Shown here one piece after another: positions 15,001 to 30,000 of a DNA stretch of 64,000 nucleotides; position 1 is the stretch's first letter, and each line of letters starts with the position of its first letter. The translations under genes were made by a program, and so were the position numbers. Source of the DNA: Owenia fusiformis (lineage: Eukaryota > Annelida > Polychaeta > Sabellida > Oweniidae); assembly GCA_903813345.2 (NCBI GenBank), contig CAIIXF020000009.1, forward strand, positions 498,001-562,000, given 5' to 3'. The notes below the pieces were generated by a model. That model saw only the letters and a list, made by a program, of their open reading frames with translations. It had not been told where the DNA came from and made no database searches.

Positions 15001-18000
15001 AGATGAACCATGTGTTAAATGCCATAAAAAGGGGAAACTATATAAGACAACATAGATGAACCATGTGTTAAATGCCATAAAAAGGGGAAACTATATAAGA
15101 CAACAAAGTTGAACCATGTGTTAAATGCCATAAAAAGGGGAAACTATATAAGACAACATAGATGAACCATGTGTTAAATGCCATAAAAAGGGGAAACTAT
15201 ATAAGACAACATAGATGAACCATGTGTTAAATGCCATAAAAAGGGGAAACTATATAAGACAACATAGATGAACCATGTGTTAAATGCCATAAAAAGGGGA
15301 AACTATATAAGACAACAAAGTTGAACCATGTGTTAAATGCCAAACGATGAGAAGTAAAATGGGCTTTTAGATGTCGCTTATATTTTATGCTGAAGAATTT
15401 ATGACAATTTTAAAACTATGGAAGCATGCATCATTGGACTTAGCATAATATTTATATATTTTAAGACTCTATTCTTTATTATTAACTTCCATGACATTCG
15501 TTTTATAAACACTCTTTTTAACTAGAATTCATGTGAATTTCCCATGTTCTGACCCACCCTGTATATGCACCTTGAGTGTTTTTGTTTGCTCCGAGATATC
15601 TCAAGATAATGTGCCTTCAAATTGACATGAAGCAAAATTACTTAAACTTCATTTGACAATATGTCAAGATACCACATTCTCGTTTATTGTGGTAGTGTCA
15701 ATTTGCTTTTACAAAGTTAATAACAAAGACAATAGATTACTGATATAAATTCATGAGGATTGGCTTGCATAGTAAATGAAGGTTGAAGTTATCAGATATA
15801 GCAAGCATGCTAAACAAAAATTGTCTCAATTTTAGAATATTTTTTGGCTCATGTGATTCATTGTCATGTCTATTTCCTAAAAATCACAAAAGTGCAATAC
15901 TAACGATTTTTTACAATAATGTATTATATTTCTATAAGAATGGTTACCATTCTTATTATTTGGGAGAATTTAAACATTTTCACCCACTTTTGCACTTTGA
16001 ATCATTAAAGCGGCTACAAAGACTGTGGAGAGAAAAATTGATAATTTTTACCTTTTCTGAGCTATCGGGGCGAAGTTTGGTCTAACATCTTCTTCCTTAT
16101 TTCTATTTCGTCGACGTCGAGTATTTTATGAAAACCTTTCTTACAGAAATTACATGACAATTATTAGAAAGCATTAAAAGTTGAATCCAAAGCGTAATCT
16201 GAAATAAAAAAGAGAAAAAACATTGCGCGGACACTAGAGAACAAACTTCCGGTTTATTAAAAAATGGCGGAGACGAAGGAGAAGACGAAAAATTTAAGGA
16301 TTTTCTTTTGCCACTATCGATCGATATAAGGTATGTGCACAAATTCTAGTTGCATACATGGAAAATAGATACATTTTAAAGGCTATAACATATTAAAGAT
16401 TTCATTTTACGATAGGCCCAGAATCACTGGATACGACTCGGCAGTCCATACTGCTGCTTTAATAACTTTACCAATTTATAACATATTGTGATTCTTTTGG
16501 GAGATATTGTATTTGAGATTGTAGATAAATTGGTAGTCAATTGTTGCTTGTAATTTTGTTACCCCTATATATCTGATTCTGGCTTTTAAGTGCTGAAATA
16601 ATGCCTGGTCACATTTGCTCCGATTCATCGAGAAAGAGTCGAAGGCATGCGAGGCGAATCCTGGAAACCCGGGTTCAGGAAAGCAGGGTTCACTGTTTGT
16701 TTCCGTTGACAACTGTGCGAAACTACATTCATAATTCATACGACAGTGAACAGGAGGTTTACAGTCAGACCCGGGTGCGCCAATCCCGGACCAGGGTTTA
16801 AGGCCATTCCAAACGAAATAAGTGTTTAATGAGGCCACGAAATATAAAAGTTATTTTTATTAGAATTTTATACGTGTTATTTTTATCTACCAAGACGTTA
16901 AACATATTAGAAAAAGTTATGTATTATGTTTAGTCTAAAATGTGCAAAGCTAGAAGACCCCTTATATTCGTCCGTTCTCTATTTAGACTAATACCTTGGT
17001 CACATTTACATTTGCTCTGATTTTCACTACGGCGCCCGACCGATTGAGTATTTTGTTCGAAATTGAATACAATATTGAACATAACACTCAATCGGTCGGG
17101 CGCCGGCCGATGGATCGGATCATATGTGATAGGCATAAGATAATGTATCAGGTCAACGGCTACTAAAGCAAGGAAAATTGACCAGTAGAGATGAGGAACT
17201 TGACATACTATTTTTATTCATAAATATGGATAATATTTGATTTAAATACAATTACGAGCTGCTATTACCTATTACGTATTACCATCCTCCAGTGTTGACA
17301 ATTTCTGTTGTGTCAGTCTTGGCCAAAATCTTACAATATTACAATTGATAACAAGGAACTCTTCAAATAAAAGCAATTAAATCCAGGTTTGAAAACTCCC
17401 GAGAATAACACGAATGACTCTAATTATGAACCGTTCACATTTTTGCAAAGGCGGATTTGGATGACGGCAAACCCGGGTTTTGAGGGCGCGACTTATGGCA
17501 ACGAGTGCTTCTGGATTCATCGACCGGCGCCTGGCCGATCAAGGGCGAACGTAATACCCAGAACGTTCGCAAATTGGCGTTAAGTGAATTTCGGTCACGA
17601 ACCATTCAGAAACAGTTAAAACGAAGATTGGCCGCGTCAGATTTGATTAGAAACCAATGGGGTTTTCTCATTTGCATAATCAGGTCAACTTATACCGCGC
17701 TGTGGGAGCTGGATAAGGGGGTGACACTGACTGACAGAAAACACAATCGCCACTTCAAGTACATTTTCCTGTTTATTCTGTTCGTATCAAGCCGTTTTTA
17801 CATGTCATATATTTAAGTTAATCAATTATGTAGCTCATGATGTGAACAGATTCCAATTCTTTGGAGTAAAATAACCGCAAAACGGTACAAAAAAAGGTAC
17901 CTAGGTCTAAGAAAACCTACTCCTCTATACCATTGTCTAATGAAGACCAAATAAAGCCCCGGATATCGTGCTGTTTCTCGTTTCGTTCGGTACACAACTA

Positions 18001-21000
18001 AGCCCCGGGTCTTAAATAAGCCCTTGGGCCGATTGAGTGTTGTGTTCAAAATTGTATTCAGTTTGGAACAAAATACTCAATCGCCCGGGCGCCGGCAGAT
18101 GAATCGCAGCAAATGTGACCAGGCATAAGAACCTACATAGTCATTCATTGAAATTGATGATGAGTGTTATCACTACTTATTATAACGTCCCTGGATATTA
18201 ATTATCAGCCTTGTGTAAATATGGTAGAGGGTATAATAAATAAAAAATATATATATATCTTTAGGATCTCTTCCAAGAATTGCATTATAGACCAGAAACT
18301 GACTACTACCAAACATAATGCTGAAAAAGATAATTTTTAAGTTAAAAAAATATGCGAACTTTTCTTGATATTCTGCCCATTTTATTGGACGTTTCAGTCC
18401 CATGATAATATCAAGAGTGGCAAAGATCACTTTCAATGACACCCAAATATCAAGTGCGATATCTTTTGAGGTTATGATAACATTCGACAGTACTTCATTA
18501 ATCAATTCTCAGTAATTGAATCTGGTAAATCTATTGTTTTGCGGAATATTATCTATGTTTAAAGTGGTTGTCCGGCTAGATCATAAGTGGAGGTTATAAG
18601 TGACAAGAGGAAATTTCTAGAAATATGTTCTTCATATTTTTCTTCGAACATTGACATTGATAAAATATTTAGCTCAAGGTTCCGACAACACGTTATACCC
18701 ATGCAATAAATTATAACACACTCGAAATCAACAATAGATATTGATATCCTGGATACAATGTACTGTACGCTGCTGTATTTACAAGTCATAAATACCGAGC
18801 AAAAATTTGTTTGTGTTATGGCTCATATTTCAATATTAATTTTACATTTGATGTATTTCAAATATCATAAATAATGTTTAAAACATTAAACAAGAAAAAG
18901 TCTGTCACATCTGAAAAAAGAAAATGAAGGCAATTTTTCCAAAACATCAAATAATATGCTGAGAACTTTAAATAAGAAAAACGTGTGGAATAAGAAAAGT
19001 GATATGTGGAACTAATTGTTCTACAGTCCAAATAGTTCAAAGTAATAAGTACACGACATCGAACTATTTTTTATGCACAAATTTTTGTACACTTTTCTTT
19101 ACATTTCCATTTTCCTATTCAGACAGTTCGGTATTCTTAATCTTTTTTTACGCATGCGCAAGAATCTGATTTGCCCAATGGAACAGATCCGCATGGGTCG
19201 ACTTAAAATACATCAAAGCATGCATGCGCAGATTCCACAATCCCTAACTGTTTGAATAGAAAAATGATCTTGCAAGTGCAATGTTGATTTCTATGTTCGA
19301 ACTCTTTGTATCACGATTTTGGTTCGAACTTTCAGTACATTTTTTATTTAACACGTAAATTGAATTAACTATACATCGTGTCAGAAATGGCTCAAAATCC
19401 AATGTTAGTTTTACATTTGATATAATTTAAATTTTCGAAATACATCTAAAACGTCAAATAAGAAAATCAAATTAAAAAAGATGTAAAATCAAAGCAATTT
19501 TTTCAAAAACATTAAATAAGGAAAATTAAATTCAAAGTAAATGTTGAGAACTTCAAATTAAATGTATGTCGAATAAGTAAAATAATACTGTTAAACTCAT
19601 TGTTCTATAGTTCAAAGTAAAAAGTACATGACATCAAACCAACTTTTATGTACAAACTTTTATTCATTTTTCATATTTGAACTTTTCATTTTGGTATTTG
19701 ATACATACATTTTTCTTATTCGAACTTTTCATTTTTCTATTCAAACTATTCGGTATTTCGTATTTTTCTATTCAAACCGCTGTTATATCGTGAAAAGCAT
19801 ACTCATATATATATACAGCTAGCACGTGTAGTCGCTATTTTTGGTATTTGGGAATGGATCTGCATGGGCGTACTAATAATATATAACATCACATATAATA
19901 TAGTATAATAATATATAACATCATTTGTAACATTTTGGTTCGAACAATTTACCAGTTTTTCCATTTTTTCGCAGTTTGATAGATGTGCAATAACTTATTT
20001 AAAACATCACACACTGATATTGATTTTTAAAACAAATAATACTAAAATTGAATAAAAACTTGAAAATTTAAATTAAAAAGTGTAATATCAAACAAGAAAT
20101 ACGAATTATCAAACAGAGAATTGAAAAAATCGGACAAACTTGTAAAAGTTTGAATTGATAAGTGGAAATCCAAATAAAGACGCTGAAAAAATCCCATAGA
20201 AAATTGTACATTTAAGCTACAATTGATCTTGCAATTAAAGTTTTATTTGGACAACAGCTGAGGCCTTTACACAGTCACCATACCCCAGTATGTCCTCTGT
20301 AAGTCAAAAAAGTTTTAACCAAAACTCCCCACGAAAATCAAAAGATCTCATCTGTTGAATACGCCATCTATAGAAAGTGTCAAAAATTGTCACTCTGATT
20401 TTGACAGATGGAGGCATGTCAAAAAGGTCAGATATCTTAAAGAAAATGCACCTCAATCACACCAAACCATGTGTTAGAGTTGGTCCATACATACACTTTT
20501 TCATTCATCTATCTATTCGTCTTGTGTGACCCCCCCCCCCCTAACTGACAAGAGGTGGGCACAATGTCCTTTTAATTTACCTTTGATCTGCAGACCTCAA
20601 AATATGCCGCATCAACCCCGTGATATAGACCAATCATTCCACATCAGTTGTGAAAAAACGAGTCACCAAATCGTTCGCTGATATTCATGCAATATGGTAA
20701 TTTGAATTACCCGACGCAAAATATTTGATCATGACTAAATTGATATGAGATGAAATGAGAATATTAAATATCAAAATATACATTAATTTTCCAGTACTCG
20801 AAACCCTAGTTGACGAAATACCCGTTTAAGGAGACTCATCTCTAACCCTTACGACAATGTTGATATGTTTGCCAATGACAGAAATAGAAAATAAATATCT
20901 CTAGGTTGAGAGGACGTTTTGAATGGATTGTAACCATTTCACAATAGCTTTTCCTCTAATCATTTCATGTCAACATGAAGTTATAATTATGACTTTATTT

Positions 21001-24000
21001 ATGAATAATATCCAATTTAAAGGTTCGATGAACGATGATTACAAAGGAGTGACTGGAGAATCATTTGACTCTGACAATTATATGTCTACTGGTACGGCAA
21101 GAGCTATTCTTGCGAACAGAGTGTCGTATACGTTTAACCTGCTAGGTCCATCGCTGACTGTAGACACGGCATGCTCTTCCTCGTTGGTTGCCATACACTT
21201 GGGTAGACAGGCCATATTGACAGGTGCGTATTCGTTTTATTTCATTATAGTTATCAGAGAGTCGTTCCCAATAGTTTGCATTACGTGATGCTTCTAAGAG
21301 GGTAGCCAGGTGGGATTATATATTTCAAGAGATGCATTAAACGGCTTATGTTATTTCACACCACGGTGTCATATTGACATTGTCATAGTCTCCAACTTTA
21401 ATTTTATGTGGACGATGTTTGGCGGTTACAACTTATTACAACTATTTTTCTCACGTCTTCAAATCCAATTAGGCCAGTGAGGGTTAATAGAGATTTTACA
21501 TTTTGGCATGCCGTCTTCTGTTACTATTGTGAACTAAGGTGAACTAAGGTCATATGATCATTTATATCCAATCAGAATGCATTTCTGCCACTTTGTAACA
21601 CTATAGTGATCCAAAGCTAAACCAAGCTGTAGGGAGGGTTTATTTTTATCATATAGAAGGGGTGCACTCTTAGATTGGACATTCTTGACATGCATATTTG
21701 CAAACTTAGTACTGACATATTTCATTTTTCAGGATATTCAACACTGAATGCCAATCACTGATTTAGTACGCAGATGTATGAATGTGGATTGCCCACCCTC
21801 CCCCCCCCCCCCATACATACATTGGAGTTAACTATAAATGTCTGTAATAATAGAAAAATTCATAGTGATTTTTTGGGGAAGTGAGCACCTTGGTAAAGAC
21901 TTCGGCTTGTATTGGGAAGATCGTCTTTATCACTAGAATTGTTCTGCATGGAGTCTTTTGCACATTGATAAATTATATAGTAAGAGTTTGCAATTCTAGG
22001 TTTTGATTCCCGTAACTGAATCCACTGAGTGCATATTCAAATGTTGTGCTTGTAAAAGGTAAAGTATACTACCTTTTGAATGAAAATAAACTCTTCCAAA
22101 AGTGATGGGACCTTAGAACACCCATGCCATCGCAAGGGCCTTAGGTTCGGCATGCCAAAATGTAAAATCTCTATTACTCCAAATGGAACCATAATTTTAC
22201 ATGACTTCGTGCGCGGAACATTGCTACTATCAGGTTTTAAAATGTCTCCCAATTGTATTTTTTCATGAAGGAGAGTGCGATATGGCTGTTTGTGGTGGAA
22301 CAAATGTCCTGCTGAGCCCCTACATGTTTATTAACCTTTCGAGTGCACGTATGTCATCCGAAAAAGGCCAATGCCACGCATTCTCAGAAGATGCCGACGG
22401 GTATATAAGAGGGGAAGGGTGTGGCATTGTGATCTTGAAATCAGTGGAGCAGGTACAAGTATATCTTTCATATTTTTATTGAGTTTGTATTTATCTTGTT
22501 TATTTAGATTTCACAGCGTTGTAACTATAGTGTTATACTACTAAACATCATTCCGATACTAATCAAATCAAAAACTAAAACTTACTATATATGAATTTAG
22601 AAATATTTTGTTATGCGACTTAATGCAATATTTAGAATTGCATTAGAGTCTACCTATTATAACCATGATACGGACGGGGACCCTCCGCCGGATTCTCCTC
22701 GAGTACTTTTCTGCAATGAAAAAATGTTTTGTAATCATAGTGGCTATATATCTTAATAAAATACCACGTTTGGTGCAAAAATTTAGATGATCGGGGGTAT
22801 AGTGTCTGAGTTGAAATGGTGGAAACTTGTTGTTTTTTTATTTAAGATATTGCTTGAAACTCCCACTATCTCTTTGTTTCATAAAATGAAAATATAAGCT
22901 GGTTCTATTTGTTTCCTTATTTGAAAATAAACCATATTACAAGTTAATCGAGTTTTGAATGACCTATAATATGATACCGTTAGTTGTTAAATGTACCATC
23001 AACTCTGAGAACACCTTTGGTATTAAGAACATTCATTTAGAAATCCTTTCTTTTTTCATTCACTAAGGCTCTAAGAGACAACGACAAAATATGGGGATAT
23101 ATTGGAACTGGAATAAATTCAGATGGTCGCATGGTAACGCCGATGACAGCCCCGTCCATGGAAAGACAACAGCAACTTATGGAACATGTTCTGGCAAGAA
23201 TGGATGTTGATCCAAAATACATAGATTACGTCGAGGCACACGGTAAGATACTTCAGATGTTTTTTGCACACAAATTACCTTCAGATTTTACTTTCTCCCT
23301 AAAAATGGTGTCTCGTTAACATAATCTAAAAAGGTTCAAAATCAAAGTATTTCCATCGAATACTGTATACAGTAAATACATAAATGTAGATAAATCGTTG
23401 GGGTGTGGGCTTTGGGGTATTTCCGTTGGGTACAAGCGGTTTAGTTGTTGGTATGTGCACTTTTTATCGCACCCCTGGGTGCTATATTGTGATCAATTTG
23501 ACGAGCGGTCGGGCAGGTGGGCGTCTCGATTAATCTTGTCTACATGTTTCCAGCCAAACTGTTTCGGGGATTCATCTGGTTTCGACCTATGTTTCGACCT
23601 ATGAAAGTGTAGAACTGATTAGTTTTTGAGCATTCTAAGTAAATATTAAGTTGGCCATTTTGAATTTTCCGTCCTAAAATCTTGTCTGTCCAGGCTTGTC
23701 TACAGGTTTCCTGCCAAAACGTTTCAGGGATCCATTTGAAATTTTCAGTTTCTACCTATGAACGTTTAGAACTGGCTAGTTTTTCGCTTCTTGGTAAATT
23801 GTTAGGCGGCCATTTTGGATTTTCGTCCGAAAAATCTTTTCTGTCCAGGCTTGTCTTCAGGTTTCTAGCCAAACCGTTTCAGGTATTTATCCGAAATTTC
23901 CAGGGATGTTTCTAAGTATAGAAGTCTAGAACTGATTTGTTTTTGGGCATTCTGAGTAAATGTTATGGCGGCCATTTTGGAGTTTCCGTCCCAAAACCTT

Positions 24001-27000
24001 GTCTGTCCGGGCTTGTCTACACTGCTACAGGTTTCAAGCCAAATCATTTCAGGGATTCATTTGAAATTATCAGGGATGTTTCTACCCATAAGGTGTCACT
24101 ACGGTAATTCATTGAAAAATATTGAAAAAATTTACAAAATTCAAGTTCTGGCCGGGGTACATATCGCCATTTTCGAACGAATTAACCCATACAATGACTA
24201 TATTTCTGTGTTCCCGTATACAATAACCTTCATCTTGAGACTATATTTAACATAGGGTTTGCGTCTCGATTTTTAAATATCACTACGCCAACGTAGAGAA
24301 TTATTTTTAGGTAAAATCCCTGCTTTACCCATGAAAATTAACGAATAAAGTAGTTCCAGTTTGCGGGACTATATTCTTGCGATTTGTTTCTAAGAATTGT
24401 ACATTCAGAAAGTACTTGCCCTCAGCTTTACATGAATACCTAACCTGAAATGGCCACACTACATGCACTTGAACCTACTATACACACCACCCGGAATCCT
24501 ACCCGGAAGTGGTATTTAACGTAGTGACACCTATGAACGGTTAGAACTTAGATTTTTGGCAGTCTGGACAAATGTTAAAGTGTCCATTTTGGATTTTCCG
24601 TCCTAATTTCTTCTCTGTCGAGGCTTGTCTACAGTTTTCCAGCCAAACCGTTTCATGGATTCATCTGAAATTTCAGGGATGTTACTACGTATGAAAGCCT
24701 AGAACTGATCAAATGGGTCATTTTGGATTTTTCTTCCTAATATATAGAAAAGCCGTCCGTCCATCCGTTCGTATGTCCGGGCAATAACTCAAATACCGGT
24801 TGACGGATTTCATTCAAATTTTATAGGCTTATGCCTTATGGGTGTAGGACCTCCGCTCGAGAGGAAATTTTCAATATAGCTGCTAAATTTAAAATGGCGA
24901 CCATTTTTCGAAAAAAATATAATCTTTGCTAACTCTAATACTAGTGGATGGATTTGGTTCACATCTTATATGCTGTTGCCTGGGTAAAAAGAGCCGTGCT
25001 CAAGAAGACACTTTTAAGATGGTCACCATATTTCAAAATGGTGGCCATTTTTCGTAAACAACGTTATCTTTGATAACTCAAATACCATTGAATGGATTTG
25101 GTTCAAATTTTACATGCTGATGCCTAGGGACATAGGAGCTCTGCTCGAGAAGGAATTCTCAAGGTGGTAGCTAATTTTCAAAATGGCTGCCATTTTTCAT
25201 AATAGAACGTAACCTTTGATAACTCAAATACCGGTTGATGGATTTGGTTCAAATTCTATATGCTGATGCCTAGAGACAAAGAAGTTCTGCTCAAGAAGAC
25301 ATTTTAAAGATGGCTCCTGACTATCAAAATTTTCGAAAAAAACGTAATTATTGATAACTCAAATACCAGTGGATGGATTTGGTTCCAATTTTATATGCTT
25401 ATGTTTAGGGTTTCTGCTTCAGAAGAAATTTCAAAGGCGTTAGCTGAATTTCAAAATGGCTGCCATTTTTCATGAAAAGGGTAATCTTTGATAACTCAAA
25501 TACCATTGGACGGATTTACTTCAAATTTTATATACTGATGCCTAGAGATAAAGGAGCTCTGCTTGAGAAAAATTTTCAAGGTGGCTGCTATTTATCGAAA
25601 TCTCCGCCATTTTTCACTAAACATGTAATCCTTGATAACTCAAGTACCAGTTGACGGATTTGGATTAAATTGGATTTGCTAATGCCTTGAGACATAGGAG
25701 CTCTGCTAAAGAAGAAATCTAAAGATGACAGCTGAATTTCAAAATGGCAACCGTGTTTCATAAAAACATAATCTTTGATAATTCAAATACCAGTGGATGG
25801 ATTTGGCTCAAATTTTATATGGCCGCTATTTATAAAAACATGTTTTGTCCGGTGGGATTTGCTACTCTGTGGAGTTGCTATTGTTCTAGTTTGTCATTGT
25901 CTTCTGTCATTTCATTTCCCCTAAACCTGTATTACTTCACCACCAAGGTGACACACTGTTATGATGTCCAACTTCTTTGTGAATTGTGTTGGGCGGTCGG
26001 CGTCAATTCTTGTAGCAAATGTAGTGACATTTTACATGTCAATGTCCTGTAGTTTTATTTTGGTCTGATTATTCTTGTCAGTTGGTACGAGAGATGATGA
26101 AATCCATGGTATTTGCATTCTTAAAATCCGTCTGTTACTGGCTAAAGTAACCTAGATTGCTGTTTTACCGTTGTTAGGTATAGTGAATAAATCTTTTCCT
26201 CATCGGCATTGCCAATGTTTGATTAGAATCAAATTGTGACTTGGATAGTGACTTGTCCCGGTACATATGCTGTAGGCTGTTTGCATGCATTCCATGTCTC
26301 ATTATTAATTCGACTCGGCCTTAATCCACTCCATCTCATTTAAGTATTGCCAAAGGTGTTTAACATATCCATGCCATGCAGTCCTCAGTTTACTAGAGAA
26401 TCCAGATTGCCCAAAGCAAGCACATGCACTTGTTTCGAATGCTTTTTCATTTTTACTTCCTTTGTTATTCTAATTAGTGCTTGATATATTGTTGTAATTA
26501 TACTCAGAGATAAATTGTTACATCATTCCTTTCGATGTGATCGATGTGCTAAATGAAGAATGTCTTTATTAGGAACTGGAACTGAGGCTGGGGATCCAAT
26601 AGAAGCGAGAAGTGTGGGGATGGCAATAGCAACAAAACGTCCAAACGAATTCGGTCCTTGTCCAGTTGGATCAGTTAAAACAAATATCGGGCATACAGAA
26701 TCTGCAGCTGGTGTAGCAAGTCTCATAAAGATTCTACTAATGATGAAATACAACACAATTGCACCTACCATCGTGTTTAACAGGCCAAACCCTAACATTG
26801 ATTTTGTAGCGCTAAATATACGATTGCCGACAGAGGTCGAAGTTTGGACCAAGCAGAATGACAAACCACGGCTCGCTTCACTGAACTGTTACGGATTTGG
26901 AGGAACAAACTCTTTTGGCGTAGTTCAACAACACATCCAAGAGGAGGAGTCAATGAGTCATATTATGGAGCAAGAGATTGTTGTTCTTTCAGCCAACAAC

Positions 27001-30000
27001 ACATTCTCTCTAATGGAATCCATTAGAGACCTTTTAGCATGTCTAAATACAGTGGATATGAAACTTGAGCACTTGGCATACACATCAACAATCAGACGTA
27101 CACACTTTGATAAAAGGATTGCTGTCGTAGGAGCTGACATTGCAGAGATAAAGAAAGGACTGGAAGTACGATTGGACAGTGTTGATGCTGTACATATACG
27201 AAGGGAAAGGCTAAGAATAATATTTGTATTTTGCGGAATGGGGACACATTGGGTCAGTATGGGTGTTGAGATGCTCACAAACCACGTAGAGAGTGTTTTC
27301 TCACAAACTCTCTTGATTGTTGATCAGCAAATTTCGAAGCAAGAAGGATGGTCATTGATCAACAAGCTGAAAACCAAAAGTGATTTGTCTGAGCCGTCAA
27401 TAGGTCAACCAGCAATATTTGCAATACAAGTGGCACTTGCACGACAGTGGATTGAGTGGGGGATCAAACCAAGTCATATAATAGGTCACTCTGTCGGAGA
27501 GGTAGCAGCGTGTTGTATCGCTGGAAGACTCTCTTTGGAAAGTGCCACCAATGTAATTGTAGCACGAGGAAAATGTATCCAGGAAGCAGGCGGGGGTGGA
27601 ATGCTAGTTGTTAGCAACTACGAAATCGAAAATATAAAAAGAGAGGCCGAAAAAATTGATTTGGAGATTGCTGCAATAAATAGTCCAATATCGTGTACAC
27701 TGTCCGGAGCAAGGGACAATGTTTCAGCAATATTGGATCAGCTCGATAGCATAAAACAGGCGGAAAATGTCAACATATTTTTGCGAGAGCTGGATGTTTC
27801 AGTTGCTTACCATAGCAAATTCATGGATCCTATCTTGGGAAAACTGAAAAGGGAATTGCATGCCATTGACTTAGATGCTCCAGAGGCTAAAGAACCGAAT
27901 CCCCAGCTCATTTCATCTGTTACTGGTTTGGCTGTAACTGAAAATGATTATGTCAAACCCGAGTATTGGCTGCAAAATGTACGACAGACTGTATTGTTCC
28001 GGGAAGCAATGGGTGCTGCAATGGATTCCTCGTGTCACAACCTTATTTTAGAGGTCGGACCACGGCCAGCTCTAAGAAAGAATATCCAAGACAACATTGG
28101 ACAACATCCTCATACTATTTTACCCTCATTCAGGCCAAACAAAGAATGGTCAAGCCTGATGGCGTCCCTGGGACGAATGTATGAACACGGATTGGATATT
28201 GATTGGGAAAAGGTATCTTCTTCCCAACATACTCCAATTCCATTTCCGAGGTACCAGTTTAAAAGAAACCATGTTAAATATTACCCAGACGTGGCAGAAT
28301 CAATTTACAAAACTGGGGAAAAGGGAATATTTGGTAATGTACAAACGCATCCATTCATAACAGGTGGTCTAGATGGGCAACACTTTGTGTGTGATGTAAA
28401 GATAGACAAAATGCCATTTGTATTTGACCATAAATCATCGAATAGGATTCTTGTTCCCGGTGCAACATATGCAGAGCTAGGCATTAGCTGCTCTATGCTT
28501 TTTGACAAAAGACTCGGTCTTTCAGAATGTGTATCATCCTCAGTGAGGTTTCTTAGTCCATGCACACTTGAGAGTGAGAGTGCTACAACTAAACTCGACA
28601 TACACATCTCATCTGAAAAACCTGATTTTGTGTCATTCACAATCAGCTCTGAAAAAAACAAACATGCAATTGGATCAACAACGTTTTCTGATTGCTACAT
28701 AGGTGAAACAAACATCGACGTTAAACAAATAGAAGCCAGATGTCCAGATGAGTATGATGGAAATGTGATGTATGAACAATTGGAGAAATACAAGTTCACT
28801 TATGGACTGAGTCTGAGAGGAATAAAGAGCTACAAAACCAATGGCAATGAATGGCTCTTACAATATTCAATGCCAGAATCTGTTGTGGATAGCAAGGATA
28901 GGATGCTTATTCACCCAGCAGTCCTCGATAACATCCTTCAAGCCCTGGCACTTGTGCCAGAAGATGGTGAAACTGCATTTCCTTTCGAAATCAGAAAATT
29001 GACAATTAGAAAAAGTTTACCTTCCGAGGCTCTCATCTATATACAATCTGAATTGGTCCAGGAGGATCGCATCGTTTGCCATGCAGCACTGACGACTGAG
29101 GTTGGAGAGGTGGTCATTGAATGCAAAGATATAACATTAAAGCTACTCACAGGAAAGCAAATATCTCACCAGGTGGACGTTTCGTACTCTGTATATTGGG
29201 AAAAGTTGCAAAATCCAGACAATAATTCAGAACATGTGTCACAGAAATGTCTCATTCTCAAAGATCCAACAGGAATAATGGAGAAACTGAGACCGTTTAT
29301 CAATTCAGACTCCACATTCATCTCTCCCCCTACAGCAGATTTATACGAGGACTTCATTTCTAATAGTCAGTCTTTAGAAAACATTCTGAATTGTCACTCA
29401 GCCTCGTTGAACAGATACGATTTGGTCATCTTTGCCTGGGGAATTCAAGATGTAAATGAAATTAATGTTGCATCAATGATGGATGAAGTTGAAACCCCCA
29501 TTCTATTTGCATGTTCAGCATTGAGACAGCTTGTCCAGTGGCTTTATAGAATGTCCCCCGAGACTCCCCTCTACATCGTAACTAATGGTTCGCAGGTCTT
29601 TCCCGATCGGAAAGGACCTATTAGTCTTTGTGGCAGTTCCATCTGGGCAATGACTCGAACTCTTGCAAGAGAAAAAGTCTTTAATAATCTCTTCCAAATT
29701 GACTTATCCACTGGAAGTGACTTTGAAGTTGAAAGTCTCAGTAGCCATATAAACAAAGCACCTGACCATCCTGAGTTGTTATATAAAGCTGATGACGTTT
29801 ACGTCAATCAAATCAAACCATATGCTAATCGCTCAGTTGAACATCGATTGCCAATCTCAAACATCAACAACACCAAGAGAGTACTCATATCCGCTGCTTC
29901 TGGGAAAATAACAGACCCGACCTTTATGATCCAGTATCAAAATTGCCCAACTGGATTAAGCAATTCTGAATGTTTAGTATATATCGATTCATTTAGAATA

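Larger units (their letters stand above)
23243..26572. other. PKS intron 5, mostly tandem repeats
   Basis: 3.3-kb intron. 23500-24720 and 24750-25870 are two separate tandem arrays described below. 25870-26572 has no recognisable feature and ends in acceptor TCTTTATTAG. Confidence 0.7.

Noticed and set aside
16263-16332. Possible first exon (AAAATGGCGGAGACG ... AAG/GTATGTG)
   Set aside because: The ATG frame reaches a TAA just before the donor and no downstream partner exon was found.
26523-26864. Open frames antisense to PKS exon 6 (and similar ones through 32832)
   Set aside because: Shadows of a strongly supported coding frame.
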